Origin: Bryoerythrophyllum caledonicum
Taxonomy: Eukaryota > Streptophyta > Bryopsida > Pottiales > Pottiaceae
Direction: 5' to 3'
Assembly (NCBI GenBank): GCA_963971425.1
Contig: OZ020525.1
Location: 7,857,560-7,921,559 of the forward strand
Length of the DNA: 64,000 nucleotides
The position numbers were made by a program, and so were the translations under genes. The stretch's first letter is position 1; the number at the start of each line of letters is the position of its first letter. Positions 22,601-33,688 of the stretch are shown one piece after another. The notes beneath the pieces are model-generated. The model was not told the DNA's origin. It was given only the letters and a program-made list of their open reading frames with translations, and did no database searches.

Positions 22601-24385
22601 CGAACATGAGGAGCAAGATCAAGAGCTGGAGTACGCACGACGAACAAGAGGAGCAAGATCAAGAGCTGGAGCAAGCACGACGAACAAGAGGAGCAAGACC
22701 AAGAGCGGGAGTAAGCACGAAAAACAAGAGGAGCAAGATCAAGATCTAGAGTACAGACGACGAACAAGAGGAGCAAGATCAAGAGCTAGAGCAAGCACGA
22801 CGAGCAAAAGGAGCAAGATCTAGAGCTGGAGTATGCACGATGAACAAGAGGAGCAATATGAGGAGCTCGAGTACGCACGACGAATACGAGCAGCAAGATC
22901 AGGAGCTGGAGTACGCACGACGAACAAGAGGAGCAAGACCAAGAGCTGCAGGAAGCACGACGAACAAGAGGAGCAAGATCAGGAGCTGGAGCAAGCACAA
23001 CAAAGAAGAAGAACAAGATCAAGACCTGGAGTACGCACGACAAACAAGAGGACAAAGATCAGGAGTTGGAGTACGCACGACGAACAAGAGGACCAAGATC
23101 AGGAGGTGGAGCAAGCACGACGAACAAGAGGAGCAAGATCAGGAGCTGGAGCAAGCACAAGGAACAAGAGGAGGAAGATCATGACCTGGAGTAAGCACGA
23201 CGAACAAAAGGAGCAAGATTAGAAGCTAGAGTACGCACGACGAACAAGAGGAGCAAGATCAGGAGCTGGATTACGCACGACGAACAAGAGGAGCAAGATA
23301 AGGAGCTGGACCAAGGACGACGAACAAGAGGAGCAAGACCAAGAGCTGGAGTAAGCACGATGAACATGAAGAGCAAGATCAAGAGCTGGAGCAAGCACGA
23401 CGAACAAGAGGAGCAAGATCGAGAGCTGAAGTAAGCACATCGAAGAAGAGGAACAAGATCAAGACGTGGAGTAAGCACGACGAACAAGACGAGCAAGATC
23501 GGGAGCCGGAGCAAGTAGGACAAACAAGAGGAGCAAGATCAGGAGCTGGAGCAAGCACCACAAACAAGAGGAGCAAGATCAAGAGCGGGAGTAAGCTCGA
23601 AAAACAAGAGGAGCAAGATCAAGATCTAGAGTACAGACGACGAACAAGAGGAGCAAGATCAAGAGCTAGAGCAAGCACGACGAGCAAAAGGAGCAAGATC
23701 TAGAGCTGGAGTATGCACGACGAACAAGAGGAGCAATATGAGGAGCTCGAGTACGCACGACGAACAAGAGCAGCAAGATCAGGAGTTGGAGTACGCACGA
23801 CGAACAAGAGGAGCAAGATCAAGAGCTAGAGCAAGCACGACGAACAAGAGGAGCAAGAGCAACAGCTGGAGGAAGCACGACGAACAAGAGGAGCAAGACC
23901 AAGAGCTGGAGCAAGCACAACGAAGAAGAAGAACAAGATCAAGACCTGGAGTAAGGACGACAAACAAGAGGACAAAGATCAGGAGGTGGAGTACGCACGA
24001 CGAACAAGATGACCAAGATCAGGAGGTGGAGCAAGCACGACGAAGAAGAGGAGCAAGATCAGGAGCTGGAGCAAGCACAAGGAACAAGAGGAGGAAGATC
24101 ATGACCTGGAGTAAGCACGACGAACAAAAGGAGCAAGATCAGAAGCTAGAGTACGCACGACGAACAAGAGGAGCAAGATCAGGAGCTGGACCAAGGACGA
24201 CGAACAAGAGGAGCAAGACCAAGAGCTGGAGTAAGCACGATGAACATAAAGAGCAAGATCAAGAGCTGGAGTACGCACGATGAACAAGAGGAGCAAGATT
24301 AAGAGCTGGAGCAAGCACGACGAACAAGAGGAGCAAGATCGAGAGCTGGAGTAAGCAGGACGAACAGGAGGAGCAAGATCACCGA
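19610..24385. repeat. 40-bp minisatellite array, right block
   Basis: About 119 units of the 40-bp repeat. Variant units mark higher-order structure. The block 21521-22280 is repeated almost perfectly at 22281-23040 (760 bp, 19 units). An offset of 280 bp (7 units) links 20421 and 20701. The array fades out at 24385 into unique sequence. All ORFs in it are frame-cycling artefacts of a 40-bp unit. Confidence 0.95.
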
Positions 24386-25200
24386 CCTGGAGCTGAAGTT
24401 CGAAGGCTAAGGTTGGAGGGTGAACCGAACTTAATCAGCGAGCCCCTCCTTTCCCTCGAACCATTTCAATTCGTTGTGTATGAAGTGAAACCTAATTTTC
24501 TAAATACTAAATCCACGCGAAAGCGTTGCCAATTTTTTGCTAGAATTAGAGTTTGCTATAGATTCGACTAAACAATCGGTTAAATAGTCATTAGTAAGTC
24601 AACGCAGCTGGAGTGGATTCCTTATGTGAATGCATGTGGTATACACGTAAGAGTGTGGTTCATAATCTTGAATAAAATCATTTGTTGAGTGTGCACTGCT
24701 GATCGTTGGTTATGAGTTCATGATTGAGTCGCATGGTAAAGTGGAGGCTGCCATCGTGTTAAGCAAGAAAAACTAAGTAGAATACAAAAAACAAACGTAA
24801 AAAATGGAGTCCTAATCGCGAAGATAATGAAGAATTCAACTTTTTATTTAAAGAGGAGCATGTCTGCTGGTCGCTGCTGTCAGGGTCGTACTTGGGCCTG
24901 GAATAGATGGTTAGGTGCTAATCAAGTTCACAAGGCGAAATTGAACCTAATAGAGCTTTAAAACATTGGAAACGGAGCTTTGAGGAGGAATTTACGCTTG
25001 TCTAAAGGTTGGATTCAACCTAAGGCTGAATTCAGCCATCACATCACTAATTATTAATGAACCCTCTTAAGTGACCACGCCTTGGGTCATCATGCTTGTA
25101 TGAATGGTCAAAGTATGTTTGCACAAGGGACTGCATCCCATATGTAGGGTCTTGTGTTCAAGATAAGCCACCCCATTAGGGGCCGGTTTATTTGGCTGAC
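24386..25200. repeat. Inverted repeat arm, right copy
   Basis: Reverse complement of 15837-16640, ending GGCCGGTTTATTTGGCTGAC at 25181-25200. The homology begins near 24410, right after the last minisatellite unit. It carries GTGTTAAGCAAGAAAAACTA (reverse complement of the left arm near 16270) and TTGGTTATGAGTTCATGATT. No ORF. Confidence 0.8.
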
Positions 25201-25778
25201 AATTGGTTAACGACTCCAGGTGATGGAGGTGGAGCATTTGTCCCGATGGCGAAACTCATGAAGCTCGCAGCTGATGTTGATAGCTTCTAGGTTTTGGGAC
25301 CATATTAAAACTGTCGCCGACATCGGCATCACCGTGGTGGTGCATGAGTCGCGATGCCTGACGCTGTTCGTGATCATGGTGGTGCATGAGTCCTGACTTT
25401 GTTCGTGATCGTGCATGAAACTGAGGTAGTTCATGATCGTCAACAAGACGGTGTGGAGTTGGAAGGCAAGCAGCTAGGTATTGTCTCGGAAGCTTTATTT
25501 GTTTCAACAAACAACTCGGACGAGTTGGTTTGCAACTCAATTTAGCTTCAACGTGGATGCCAACAACGTTGCTTTAACTAGCTTCAACTCCGACGTGGAT
25601 GCCAACAACGTTGGTTTTACTAACTTCAGCTCCGACCTAGACGCCAATAACGTTGGTTTAACTAACTTCAGCTCCGACATGGACTGGAGTGAACGACTCT
25701 AATGCTAGATCCAATCGTCAGGAACAGTTGGGGCAGCGTCATACGGCACTTCCTATCTTTGGGAGATTATCTTCACAG
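25201..25778. repeat. Unassigned spacer with 42-bp repeats
   Basis: Between the inverted repeat arm and the presumed start of element C. A 42-bp direct repeat (GCCAACAACGTTGGTTTTAC region) occurs about 3.5 times at 25545-25685 and encodes a short DANNVGxTNFSSD repeat in a 73-codon frame that I do not trust as a gene. The 25315 region has the palindrome GCCGACATCGGC, seen again at 42688 and, with variation, near 42808 and 44762. Confidence 0.5.
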
Positions 25779-26154
25779 GTGTCGTAGTACGTGTTGGCAA
25801 GTATTCACATCTTAACACAAAGATACCCTTAAGGTAATTGTTCCCACAGAGAGTCACCGAGAACTACAACGACTAATAACAAACCATGATCTGTACAATG
25901 TCAACTATACAATATATACATCAAAAGAAAGGAGAGAAAGATTTAGATTACAAGGGGTGAGCGTTAATAACACAAACCGCCCCACCCAAGTACTTTACAT
26001 GGCCCGGATCGTACATTGCCCGGTGTTCTGATGGAAATTCTTCCATCATGTACATACAAGTATTAGTCTTTACATGTGTGGATTTTAATAAGTAAGGAGT
26101 TGGGAAAAGGAGTTGGTCGTGGTAAGAACCACGGTTTGAGGATTTGGACAAGTG

Positions 26155-26400
26155 TTAGCATTTAAGTGTTGCACCGCTCTTGTCACTGCTCAGGGGGGTA
26201 GGTAGCGGGTTGACTGGTATTTTTCCTGCCTCACTAGCAAGCCAAGCCGTGGGCCGCCGAACCACTCGACGGGCTCGATCGGGTTTGAACCCGGACCAGC
26301 GGCAACCACTGACCACAACATTTCCAGCCAACCAAGTCCACGACTTGGCGATCAGGTTGTGCGAATCAACACCTTTATACGTCCGTACCATCAGCTATCT
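26155..26400 (-). repeat. tRNA-like/B-box module in element C
   Basis: On the minus strand GGGTTCAAACCC (26281-26292), a Pol III B-box-like motif, is followed about 90 bp later by CTGAGCAGTGACAAG (26179-26193). The same pair, GTTCGATTCC then CTGAGCTAGTGACAAG about 85-90 bp on, occurs in both element A LTRs and in the LTR-like insert. This suggests a shared tRNA-derived module rather than chance. Confidence 0.55.
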
Positions 26401-26689
26401 TACGATAAGTTTTATTTTAATTTTAATTTTGTTATTTTTTTTATTTTACTTATCTTGTTGGTTGGAAGGTCTAAATTTTTAGTCTTCCAATAAATAAAAG
26501 ACTAAAGAATTTTATGTGGTTGAAAGTGGAAAGGATAAAAAAGTAATGAAGTACCTTGTGGGGTATTTTGAGTAGGGTGACATGGGCTGGAGTGACCACG
26601 TCCACTTGAGGTGGAAAAGTTGGAAAAGAGATTCCTTAGGGAGTGAGTGTGTGTGTGTGTGCGGGTGAGAAAGAAAGGATTTGGAGCAG

Positions 26690-27360
26690 AACTTTGACTG
26701 TGTGTAACTCGTTGAGCTTGAATGCGATGGAATTGAAAATTTGTGATCTTGTTCCTTGTTTCAAGAGCTTTCCATACTCGTTTTAAATTTTGAATTCGGA
26801 GTTGTAGAGAAAAAGTCATTGAGGTTTTAATTCTGTAAAAACCCAAGGCCATCCATTGAAGGGCAGAGGTTTCGAGGAGCCACAACTTTTTCTGTAGTTC
26901 TCAATTTGATTTTAGATTTTGAGGGACTGTGCATCTCTATCTTAGCTTTCTAGAAAGATATTACAATTGAGATTTGAAGTTGTGAGCAAGAAGTTATAGA
27001 GATCTGAATGAATACGGGTAAGCAAAACTTTGATTGTCCATAACTTTTGGACAGTAGTTTAGAATTGTTTGAGAATTGGAAGGTGCGTGAACCATGGTCA
27101 TAGCTTTTCAAAAAGTTATTACAATTGAGATTTGGAGTTTTGAAGAAGAAGTTATGAGCGATTGAATATCTAGAGGGGCAGAACTTTGAACTCGTATAAC
27201 TTTCGGACAGTAGTTTAGATTGACTTGAAATTTGGAGGAGTGTTAGTTGTCTGAATTAGCTTTCTAGAGAGCTATTACACTTAGTATTTGAAGTTTTGCG
27301 TCATCTGTGTCACTTGTTTGAAGGTTACAGCCTTGGTGAAACTTTTCCATTGTGTTTTTG
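26690..27360. repeat. Degenerate repeat of about 157 bp
   Basis: The phrase AGCTTTCTAGA...TATTACA(A/C)TTGAG/AGTATTTG(A/G)AGTT recurs at about 26945, 27102 and 27259. GCAGAACTTTGA... with GGACAGTAGTTTAGA recurs at 26687, 27019 and 27178. Identity is moderate. No gene. Confidence 0.7.
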
Positions 27361-27916
27361 AACACTTTTTTTGAGTTTCTTAGTGTTTTTGAATACTTGA
27401 AGACTTTGGAGTTGAAGGATGGAAGAACTGAAGACTTGAGGCTTGAAGAGAAGAGAAGATGGAGACAAGTGTGTTGTGGCTTGTGGTCCGATTTCTTTTT
27501 TTGTGATTCCAAGCCAGCTTTGGAGGCTAGTTGTATTTCAATTCTGTTCTTGTAAACTCTATTGCGGCAAAGTGGGGTTAATTGCCCACACGGTCGTGTC
27601 TATGTCGTTCCCACCGGTGAGGCACGTTTGCTGGACACCGTGGGTTTGAATTTTAGGAGCCAATCTTTCGGACGATTTCAGCTTGTGGTCTGGCCGTCCC
27701 GTTTTACCCGTCCGAGGCTGTGGTTTCTTATCACCCACCTTTACCCTTAACCCTTTAGAGCCACCACAGGATAGGCCAACGGGGAGGAGTTTGAAGACTG
27801 AAGACTAAAGACTGAAGACCACAAGATTTGACAGAACTCCGTAGCAGACTATACGAAGTCGCAGCCAGATACCTCGCGTATTCTCAAAGCGCACTCCTCT
27901 CTACACGACACCGGAT

Positions 27917-28068
27917 TCCACATGGCCCGGATCGTACATGGCCCGGATCCCACATGGCCCGGATTGGACATGGCCCGGATCGTACATGGCCCGGATCCCA
28001 CATGGCCCGGATCGGACATGGCCCGGATCGTACATGGCCTGGATTCCACATGGCCCGGATCTTATATG
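27917..28068. repeat. Short tandem repeat with ACATGGCCCGGATC
   Basis: About nine copies of a 16-bp unit, CACATGGCCCGGATCG and variants (GTACATGGCCCGGATC). A further isolated copy is at 25997. Frames through it (PDRTWPGSHMARIG) are repeat artefacts. Confidence 0.9.
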
Positions 28069-28314
28069 ACCTTTACAACTATATACATTATAGACATCCG
28101 GATACTTGCGTATCCGGAGAGTGTTTTATCACCATGAACGACGGTTCACGGACTCAAACAAGTTTTTGTAAACGTTCCTTCTTTCTCACAGCTTCTCCAA
28201 TTACTCCTACTCACTAACTTGGGATGGTTGTGGTGTTACTCGGTTCCCCCCGTAAGAGGGAATAAGGCTTGGGCCTTAAGGATTAACACTTACTCTTGTG
28301 GCACATACGTGGTG
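28069..28314. other. Element C flank next to MULE
   Basis: Unique-looking sequence up to the MULE. It ends with the 9-bp target duplication TACGTGGTG at 28306-28314. It contains a short inverted repeat CATCCGGATACTTGCGTATCCGG region (28095-28120). No ORF. Confidence 0.5.
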
Positions 28315-28369
28315 GGGAAAAGCTCGCATGTGAACGGAGAGTGGTGAGCGGAGAGCGGTGAGCAGAAAA
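28315..28369 (+). repeat. MULE left terminal inverted repeat
   Basis: The well-conserved part is 28328-28369 (ATGTGAACGGAGAGTGGTGA, then GCGGAGAGCGGTGAGCAGAAAA). Its reverse complement matches 37985-38026 with four mismatches. The outer 13 bases (GGGAAAAGCTCGC) match the other end only weakly. TIR subrepeats of GGTGAGCGGAGAGC type resemble transposase binding clusters. Confidence 0.8.
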
Positions 28370-28658
28370 AGAGACTGGAGAATCATACATTTCATGTGCA
28401 CAAATTGCATTAAAGGGGCCCTATAAACGTGGTCTTTTTATAAAAAAAATCTTTATATAGGCCAATATTTTCCTTTTTGGTTACTATATAAAAATTAGGG
28501 CTGACGTCATCGTGAACTATTATCAAAAGAACTCAGTGCAAAAAAAAAGTGCTCACGTCATTGTAAACGAAAAATAAAAAGCCGCTATCAAAATATGAAG
28601 TTCTGAAACCAGTATACAAAAATGGAATGTCAAAATTCACTCTATGTCGGCACTAAGA

Positions 28659-28856
28659 CTAGTACTCAACATCAATGTCCGAACGCATAAGTGGTTGCCA
28701 AACATTTGTGCTGCCAAGTAAAATTGGCGGCTGGCCGTTCCGCTCGTTGCGACGAACGGCCCTCCGTAACATGACGATCAATTGGTGAAGCTGAAATGCC
28801 GACAGCGTCCGCACTAGTCGAAGCAGCGCTGCATCAAATGGCAATGGAATAACCGG
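28659..28856 (-). CDS. Possible terminal exon of the DGNHR gene
   Basis: A minus-strand frame from about 28856 to a stop at 28659-28661 encodes a plausible globular end: PLPFDAALLRLVRTLSAFQL, then RRAVRRNERNGQPPILLG and WQPLMRSDIDVEY. Its upstream part runs into the palindromic satellite. If it is an exon, the satellite sits in an intron of up to 1.5 kb. I could not find a convincing acceptor site, so the assignment is tentative. Confidence 0.3.
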   Translation of the reverse strand, partial: PVIPLPFDAALLRLVRTLSAFQLHQLIVMLRRAVRRNERNGQPPILLGSTNVWQPLMRSDIDVEY

Positions 28857-30195
28857 CGTCGACCGAGTAACACCGATAGTACCCTCTCGTAACGAGAGGG
28901 TACTATCGGTTGTACCCAAGCAACACCAAGCACCCTCTTAAATGAGAGGGGGGTCCACCCGGTCGAGTCTCCTACGGACCCAAAAAGGGTAACCGGTGTC
29001 GCCCAAGTACCACCGGAAGTACCCTCTCGTAACGAGAGGGTACTCCAGGTGGTACCCGGGCGACACCGGGTACCCTCTGAGGATCAGGGGGAGACTCAAA
29101 CAGGTGGACCTCTCGATTCAAAGAGGGTACCGGGAGTAGCCCTGGAACCACTCCGCATACCCTCTCGTAACGAGAAGGTATGCTGGATGGTACCCGGTAG
29201 ACGATAGAGACCCACTAAAATTTGAGCAAGGACAACGTGAAATTGTCACGTCCAATTCCAAATGGGTACCCGACGTCACTCGAATCCCACGAAAAGTACC
29301 CTCTCGTTACGAGAAGGTGCTCCCTGTAGTATCCGGGTGACGCCAGATACCCTCCCGGAACCAGGTGATACTAATCTAAGTCATCATGTCGATCCTAAGA
29401 GGGTACCTAGTGTCGTCCAGGTATCACCCTGAGTACCCTCTCGTAACGAGAGGGTACTCCCGGTAGTACCCAGGTGACGCGAGGTACCCTCTCGGAACCG
29501 GCGGGGAACTTCTCCGGTTGGTCCCCCCTCAGTTCCGAGAGGGTACCCGTTGACGCCCGGGTACTACCGAGAGTACCCTATCGTAACGAGAGGGTACTCC
29601 CGGTGGTACCCGGACGACATCGGGTATCCTCTAGGAATCGGGGGGGACCAACCGGAGGAGTCCCCCCTCGATTCCGAGTGGGTACCCGGTGTCGCCCGGG
29701 TACCACCGGGGGTACCCTCTCGCTACGAGAGGGTACTCATGGTGGTACCCGGGCGACACCGGGTACCCTCTTGGAATCGAGGGGGGACCAACTAGTTTAG
29801 TCCCCCCCGATTCCGAGAGGGTACCCGGTGTCGCCCGGGTACCACCAAGAGTACCCTCTCGTAGCGAGAGGATACCCCCAGTGGTACCCGAGCTACACCG
29901 GGTACCCTCTCGGAATCGAGGGGGGACCAACTGGTTTTGTCCCCCCCTAATTCCGAGAGGGTACCCGGTGTCGCCCGGGTACCACCTTGAGTACCCTCTT
30001 ATAGCGAGAGGGTACCCCTGGTGGTACCCTGGCGACACTGAGTACCCACTCGAAATCGAGCGAGAACCACCAGGTCGAGTCCCCTCCCGATTCCGAGAGG
30101 GTACCAAGGGTCACCCGGGTACCACCCAACATACCCTCTCGTTACGAGAGGGTATGCTGGGTGGTACCCAGTCAACCCTGGGTACCCTCACATGA
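28840..30195. repeat. Palindromic satellite, about 138-bp unit
   Basis: About ten tandem units. The start of a unit (GGTACCCGGTGTCGCCCGGG or variants) recurs near 28987, 29123, 29262, 29402, 29540, 29681, 29819, 29957 and 30101. Each unit is itself an imperfect inverted repeat centred on GTACCCTCTCGT-A-ACGAGAGGGTAC, with flanks GGTGTCGCCCGGGTACCACC and its complement. A second symmetry centre lies in the CCCCCC/GGGGGG segment between units. Frames through it (GYPLATRGYSRWYPGDTGYP) are repeat artefacts. It lies between exon 4 of the DGNHR gene and the left TIR. Confidence 0.93.
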
Positions 30196-30394
30196 TCGAA
30201 GTGGAGGTTTGCACGAGGTGGTCCCAGCAGTTCACTAAACTTGGAATTCGTCTCATATAAAGCCTAGTAGTCTAAGTGAGCCTAATAATGTACTATGGGT
30301 CCTAGTTTGTTGTAAATAATTTGAAATATTTTTAAACAAATTGGATTCAAAATTACATTCAAAAATGATGATTAAAGGTTGAATGTCTGGTTAC

Positions 30395-33156
30395 CTCGTC
30401 AAGAAAGCTATCTCCGTTAGCTGGGTTTGCCACCCCAGCAAGCTTGCCAAACCTCTTCGTCAGCTTATCACGCTTCAGACGGATCTGGCCTTCCATATAT
30501 TCTTGCATACCTCGTCCAGTCTGTTCGTCCTCTGGAGTCTCTGCTAGATACGCAAGTCGCTCTTTTACTGCAGTTTCATGCAACTCGTCCTGCAAGAACG
30601 CCGTAAGCAAAAATGAGCTTCAAATTCAAATTAGTAAGATGATGGAATGTATGGAACGAGAAATACCTGGAATAGCACTTTCACCATCTGCGAAGCGGGA
30701 ATCGAGTACCAGGTAGTGCTGGGCTTTTTAACGCACATTTCATATCGATGTGGCGGGATCAAGTCCTTGTAGTACTCTAGTGGCCGAGTGCCGTATAAAT
30801 GCACCCGGTCAAGTTGGTGCATGACATTCGTAACGACATGGTTTGTCTCGTTTGCCCTAACAAAACAACGGTCATTAGCAGAAAAACTTGATAAGCTTGC
30901 AAATCTTGCAACTTTAGAAATACACTTACTTGTTGACGGCGTGCATCGCTGAAAGAATTCGTGGATACCCATTCGGGGTAACGTCAAGTATAATGCAGAA
31001 CGGCCTCCCGTTCTTCTTAACAAATTCTGTGTCACCAGCTTTCTTCGTGTCGATGTACTCTTTCCACGCCTCGTACCTGTGGTTGCCATCGTAGATGAAC
31101 AACATCTTCCCACTCAGATGCTTTAGGTCTTCGTCGTCAGCCAACTCAGACTCGAATTCTTCGTTCAAGGTTTTCCAGTCTGAGGACCAAGAATTCGAAA
31201 TCGCATCATCAACCGGCCGCTCAATTCCTTCCTTGCCAATCACCGCAAGGTAAAAGGAGGTGTCACCATCTCGATATCCATGAGCAAAGCCTGCCATCAT
31301 CTTCTGCTTCTCGATTCTGTGCACTTTTCGAAGCTCCTGCATTGGAATCATGCGGCACAATGGAATTCGAATATGTGAGAATTTACCCATCGGAAGTCGC
31401 CGCATTAGATTGATCGCCGCAAATGCATCAGGGTGGTACACGATACCAATTCGCTCCGTTACTTGCTCTATAGAGGCATCCGGATCCTGGCCGAGGTCGT
31501 CATCAAGGTCTGGCGTAGCCTCCTTCTCCCTCTTCTTGCTCTTGCTTTTGCCCTTCTTCCTTGACCCTCTCCCGACATCGATGTCCTTGCTTGAGTCGGA
31601 TAAACCTAGGTCGACAAGGGCCTCGCCGGCAGCGGCTGCATCGCTATCCGCCTCCGCTTCACTTCCTACTTTCTCCTCGCTCTCCGCCTCCTCGTCTATC
31701 CTGTCGAGATCATCATTTCCGTCGCTCTCCTCTTCGTCGCCTTTTTCTAAATCATCACGTCCCTCGCCGGGCTCTTGCTCATCTTCACCTCCACTCTCAG
31801 TCAACGTCTCTATAGCATCCTTCTCCACTTCGTTACCGCCTCCAGGTCTCGCCTCGTCTCTTCCGCCGGTGTCTCGGACTTCTTCAGCGTCGAGCATCGC
31901 CATCGCCAAACCCTCTTCTCCACCTTCGTGCGCGACTTCCACAACGACTTCACGCGCGTCCTCTCCACCGACTTGCACCATCTCGCAGGCACTTGCTGTG
32001 CGCAATACCGGATCCCCGGCAGCTTCTTCTTCATCCATCTGCAATTCCATTCATTCTAATGTTAGAAACATATCGTACCCTCTTCACGAAAGTTCTCTCC
32101 AAATCACTACACAGTTCCTTCACTCGCACTTCCCACCAAACCCTAATCATTCCGTCTCTCCTAACCTTGTCTACAAATACCTGCATAGAACGCGCCGGCC
32201 CCCCTCCTATCACAGAACTTCTCATCGCTCTGCACTAGAACACTGAAACTTGCTAACCAATACTATCGACTGGAAAACCTAAGACCCCCAAGGTTGCACA
32301 AATGAAAGAAGATATACATTAGAAGTCGCTCTACTTATAATTATGGTTGGGGTGAGCCGTCAACCTCCGCCAGTACCCAACTCGTCCAATTCAACTCATT
32401 ATGGCCTCAACCCTTCCATCAACAACCCAATAATTATTTTCACAACCCATCTCACACAACCGTCATTTCTTAGGGCTTCTAATTAGACGTACCATGAGAG
32501 AGCCGTCAGCATCGGACGCGACATAAGCCGTCACTAGAGAGTACACGTCTCCATTATGTCTAAAATTCATCATTTCGACTTCGCTTACAAGTCAAGCAAT
32601 CAACATAACTTTCCACTTCAACATCATTTTCGGCCACTACCCAACTTGTCCTTAATCATACTTTACCACCGTCCTCACCTTAACATCATATTACTCATTT
32701 TTAATGGCATCGACATTGAAGTCCATCACACATCATAATTATCCTCTACTAAAGCGGTCAAAGTCTAATCCCCTCCCCCATCAAGAAGACTCTTTGCATT
32801 TCAATTAACTCACCTTCTATCAAATGCATCGTCTCAAATGATAGCTTTCTAAAAACGAACTCACGGGACACGTATGACGCTCTCAGAAGATGCATTTTCA
32901 ATCACTCCCTCGCAACAAATCAAGCGTGTACCTGCGTTTCTGAAACACGCGCATCGTTCATCGAAACTTGAACCTCCTGCTCCTTATCAGCCGCTGCTTG
33001 CCTCGACGTTGTCACTACGTCCAGCTTCGCAAACTCCGAACCTAATATTCTAGTTGTACCCTCTAAGCCCGCGTACCTCCGCATTCGCGACTCTTGTGAC
33101 GCCTTCACTTGTTTCGAGGTAGAGAATTGGGCCGCCCGTTTCTTTCTCTTTGGCAT
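30395..33156 (-). CDS. DGNHR-motif protein, spliced, transposon-borne
   Basis: Four exons join in frame by GT-AG rules: 33156-32932 (starts MPKRKKRAAQ, an NLS-like stretch), 32038 to about 30930 (donor GTAAGT), 30856-30667 (donor GTATTT) and 30589-30395 (donor GTAACC, so more exons follow). Exon 2 has a long acidic, low-complexity N-terminal part, then YHPDAFAAINLMRRLPMGKF, IRIPLCRMIPMQELRKVHRI, AGFAHGYRDGDTSFYLAVIG and GKMLFIYDGNHRYEAWKEYI. The D-G-N-H-R...A arrangement recalls box II of ParB/sulfiredoxin-fold proteins, where it binds a nucleotide phosphate; the resemblance is by motif only. Exons 3-4 are helical. A homologous decayed gene lies at 43.0-46.1 kb. The frame is intact over these exons, unlike most ORFs in the window. 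It is a second gene of the MULE, possibly an accessory to transposition. Confidence 0.72.
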
Positions 33157-33688
33157 CTGATCTAAATGGACTATCCTCTACAACTCGTTCCTAGCATCAG
33201 CTCAATAGTGTAGACTTCCCCACTCCTGGCACACGATTTACTGCCTTTCTCCTTGCTTCAGGTGTAGATATTGTGCGCCCAATACGACCTTTCCGCTTTA
33301 AAAACTCAACGCTCTATACACTAGTTTTAGTCAAATTTACGTCAAAACGGCGGCCTTCTTTATAAGGACTCTAATCTGTGGTTAAATTATCTGACACTTC
33401 CACACAACTTTCACCACCCACTTCTATTAAACAATTTGAATCGTGCAGTATTTAGGCTATGCCTCGTTGCTAAACTCTATATATATATCACGCCGTCTAC
33501 TAATTCCATTGCATTAGAATGACTATTCTCCAAAATTGTATTTAAAGTTCTCCCTAATTTTATGCGTGCGCCGTTCTTTACAAACTCTTTAAATTAGTTT
33601 AATCTTGCCACAACACTGCCAAGGTCAGTATTTGAGCCAACCAATTTCGCTTGCATCACACACACTCACTTCCTCTCATTCCCTCGTC
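33157..33688. promoter_or_regulatory. Divergent intergenic region of the MULE
   Basis: 530 bp between the first codons of the two divergent genes, so it should hold both promoters. TATATATATC at about 33478-33488 lies some 200 bp upstream of the transposase ATG. AT-rich sequence continues to 33600. No site can be assigned firmly. Confidence 0.4.

Larger units (their letters stand above)
25779..28314. mobile_element. Element C, left part (LTR-like)
   Basis: Starts TGTCGTAGTACGTGTTGG and shares with the left end of element B the order TGTYGTAGT / GTATTC / GTTCCCACAGAGA. It contains a tRNA-like B-box module, a degenerate repeat of about 157 bp, and a short GGCCCGGATC repeat. No coding domain. 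It runs without break to the MULE target duplication TACGTGGTG (28306-28314). The same GGCCCGGA motif dominates 41.0-42.3 kb, so I infer that the two parts belonged to one element cut by the MULE. Confidence 0.5.

Noticed and set aside
1..24385. Many open frames of 60-180 codons in the 40-bp array, some leucine-rich and membrane-like
   Set aside because: The unit is not a multiple of three, so all frames on both strands give the same 40-residue cycles. The frames follow from the repeat and no start or domain is conserved.
27828..28217. 129-codon ORF with PDRTWPGSHMARIG repeats
   Set aside because: It is a translation of the 16-bp GGCCCGGATC repeat. Both strands are open.
29474..30195. ORFs of 108-168 codons through the palindromic satellite
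   Set aside because: Equally long frames occur on both strands with mirrored composition, as expected from inverted repeats.
31350..32246. 298-codon plus-strand Ser/Pro-rich ORF
   Set aside because: It is antisense to exon 2 of the DGNHR gene. The Ser/Pro richness mirrors the Glu/Asp-rich exon on the minus strand, where splice sites keep frame.
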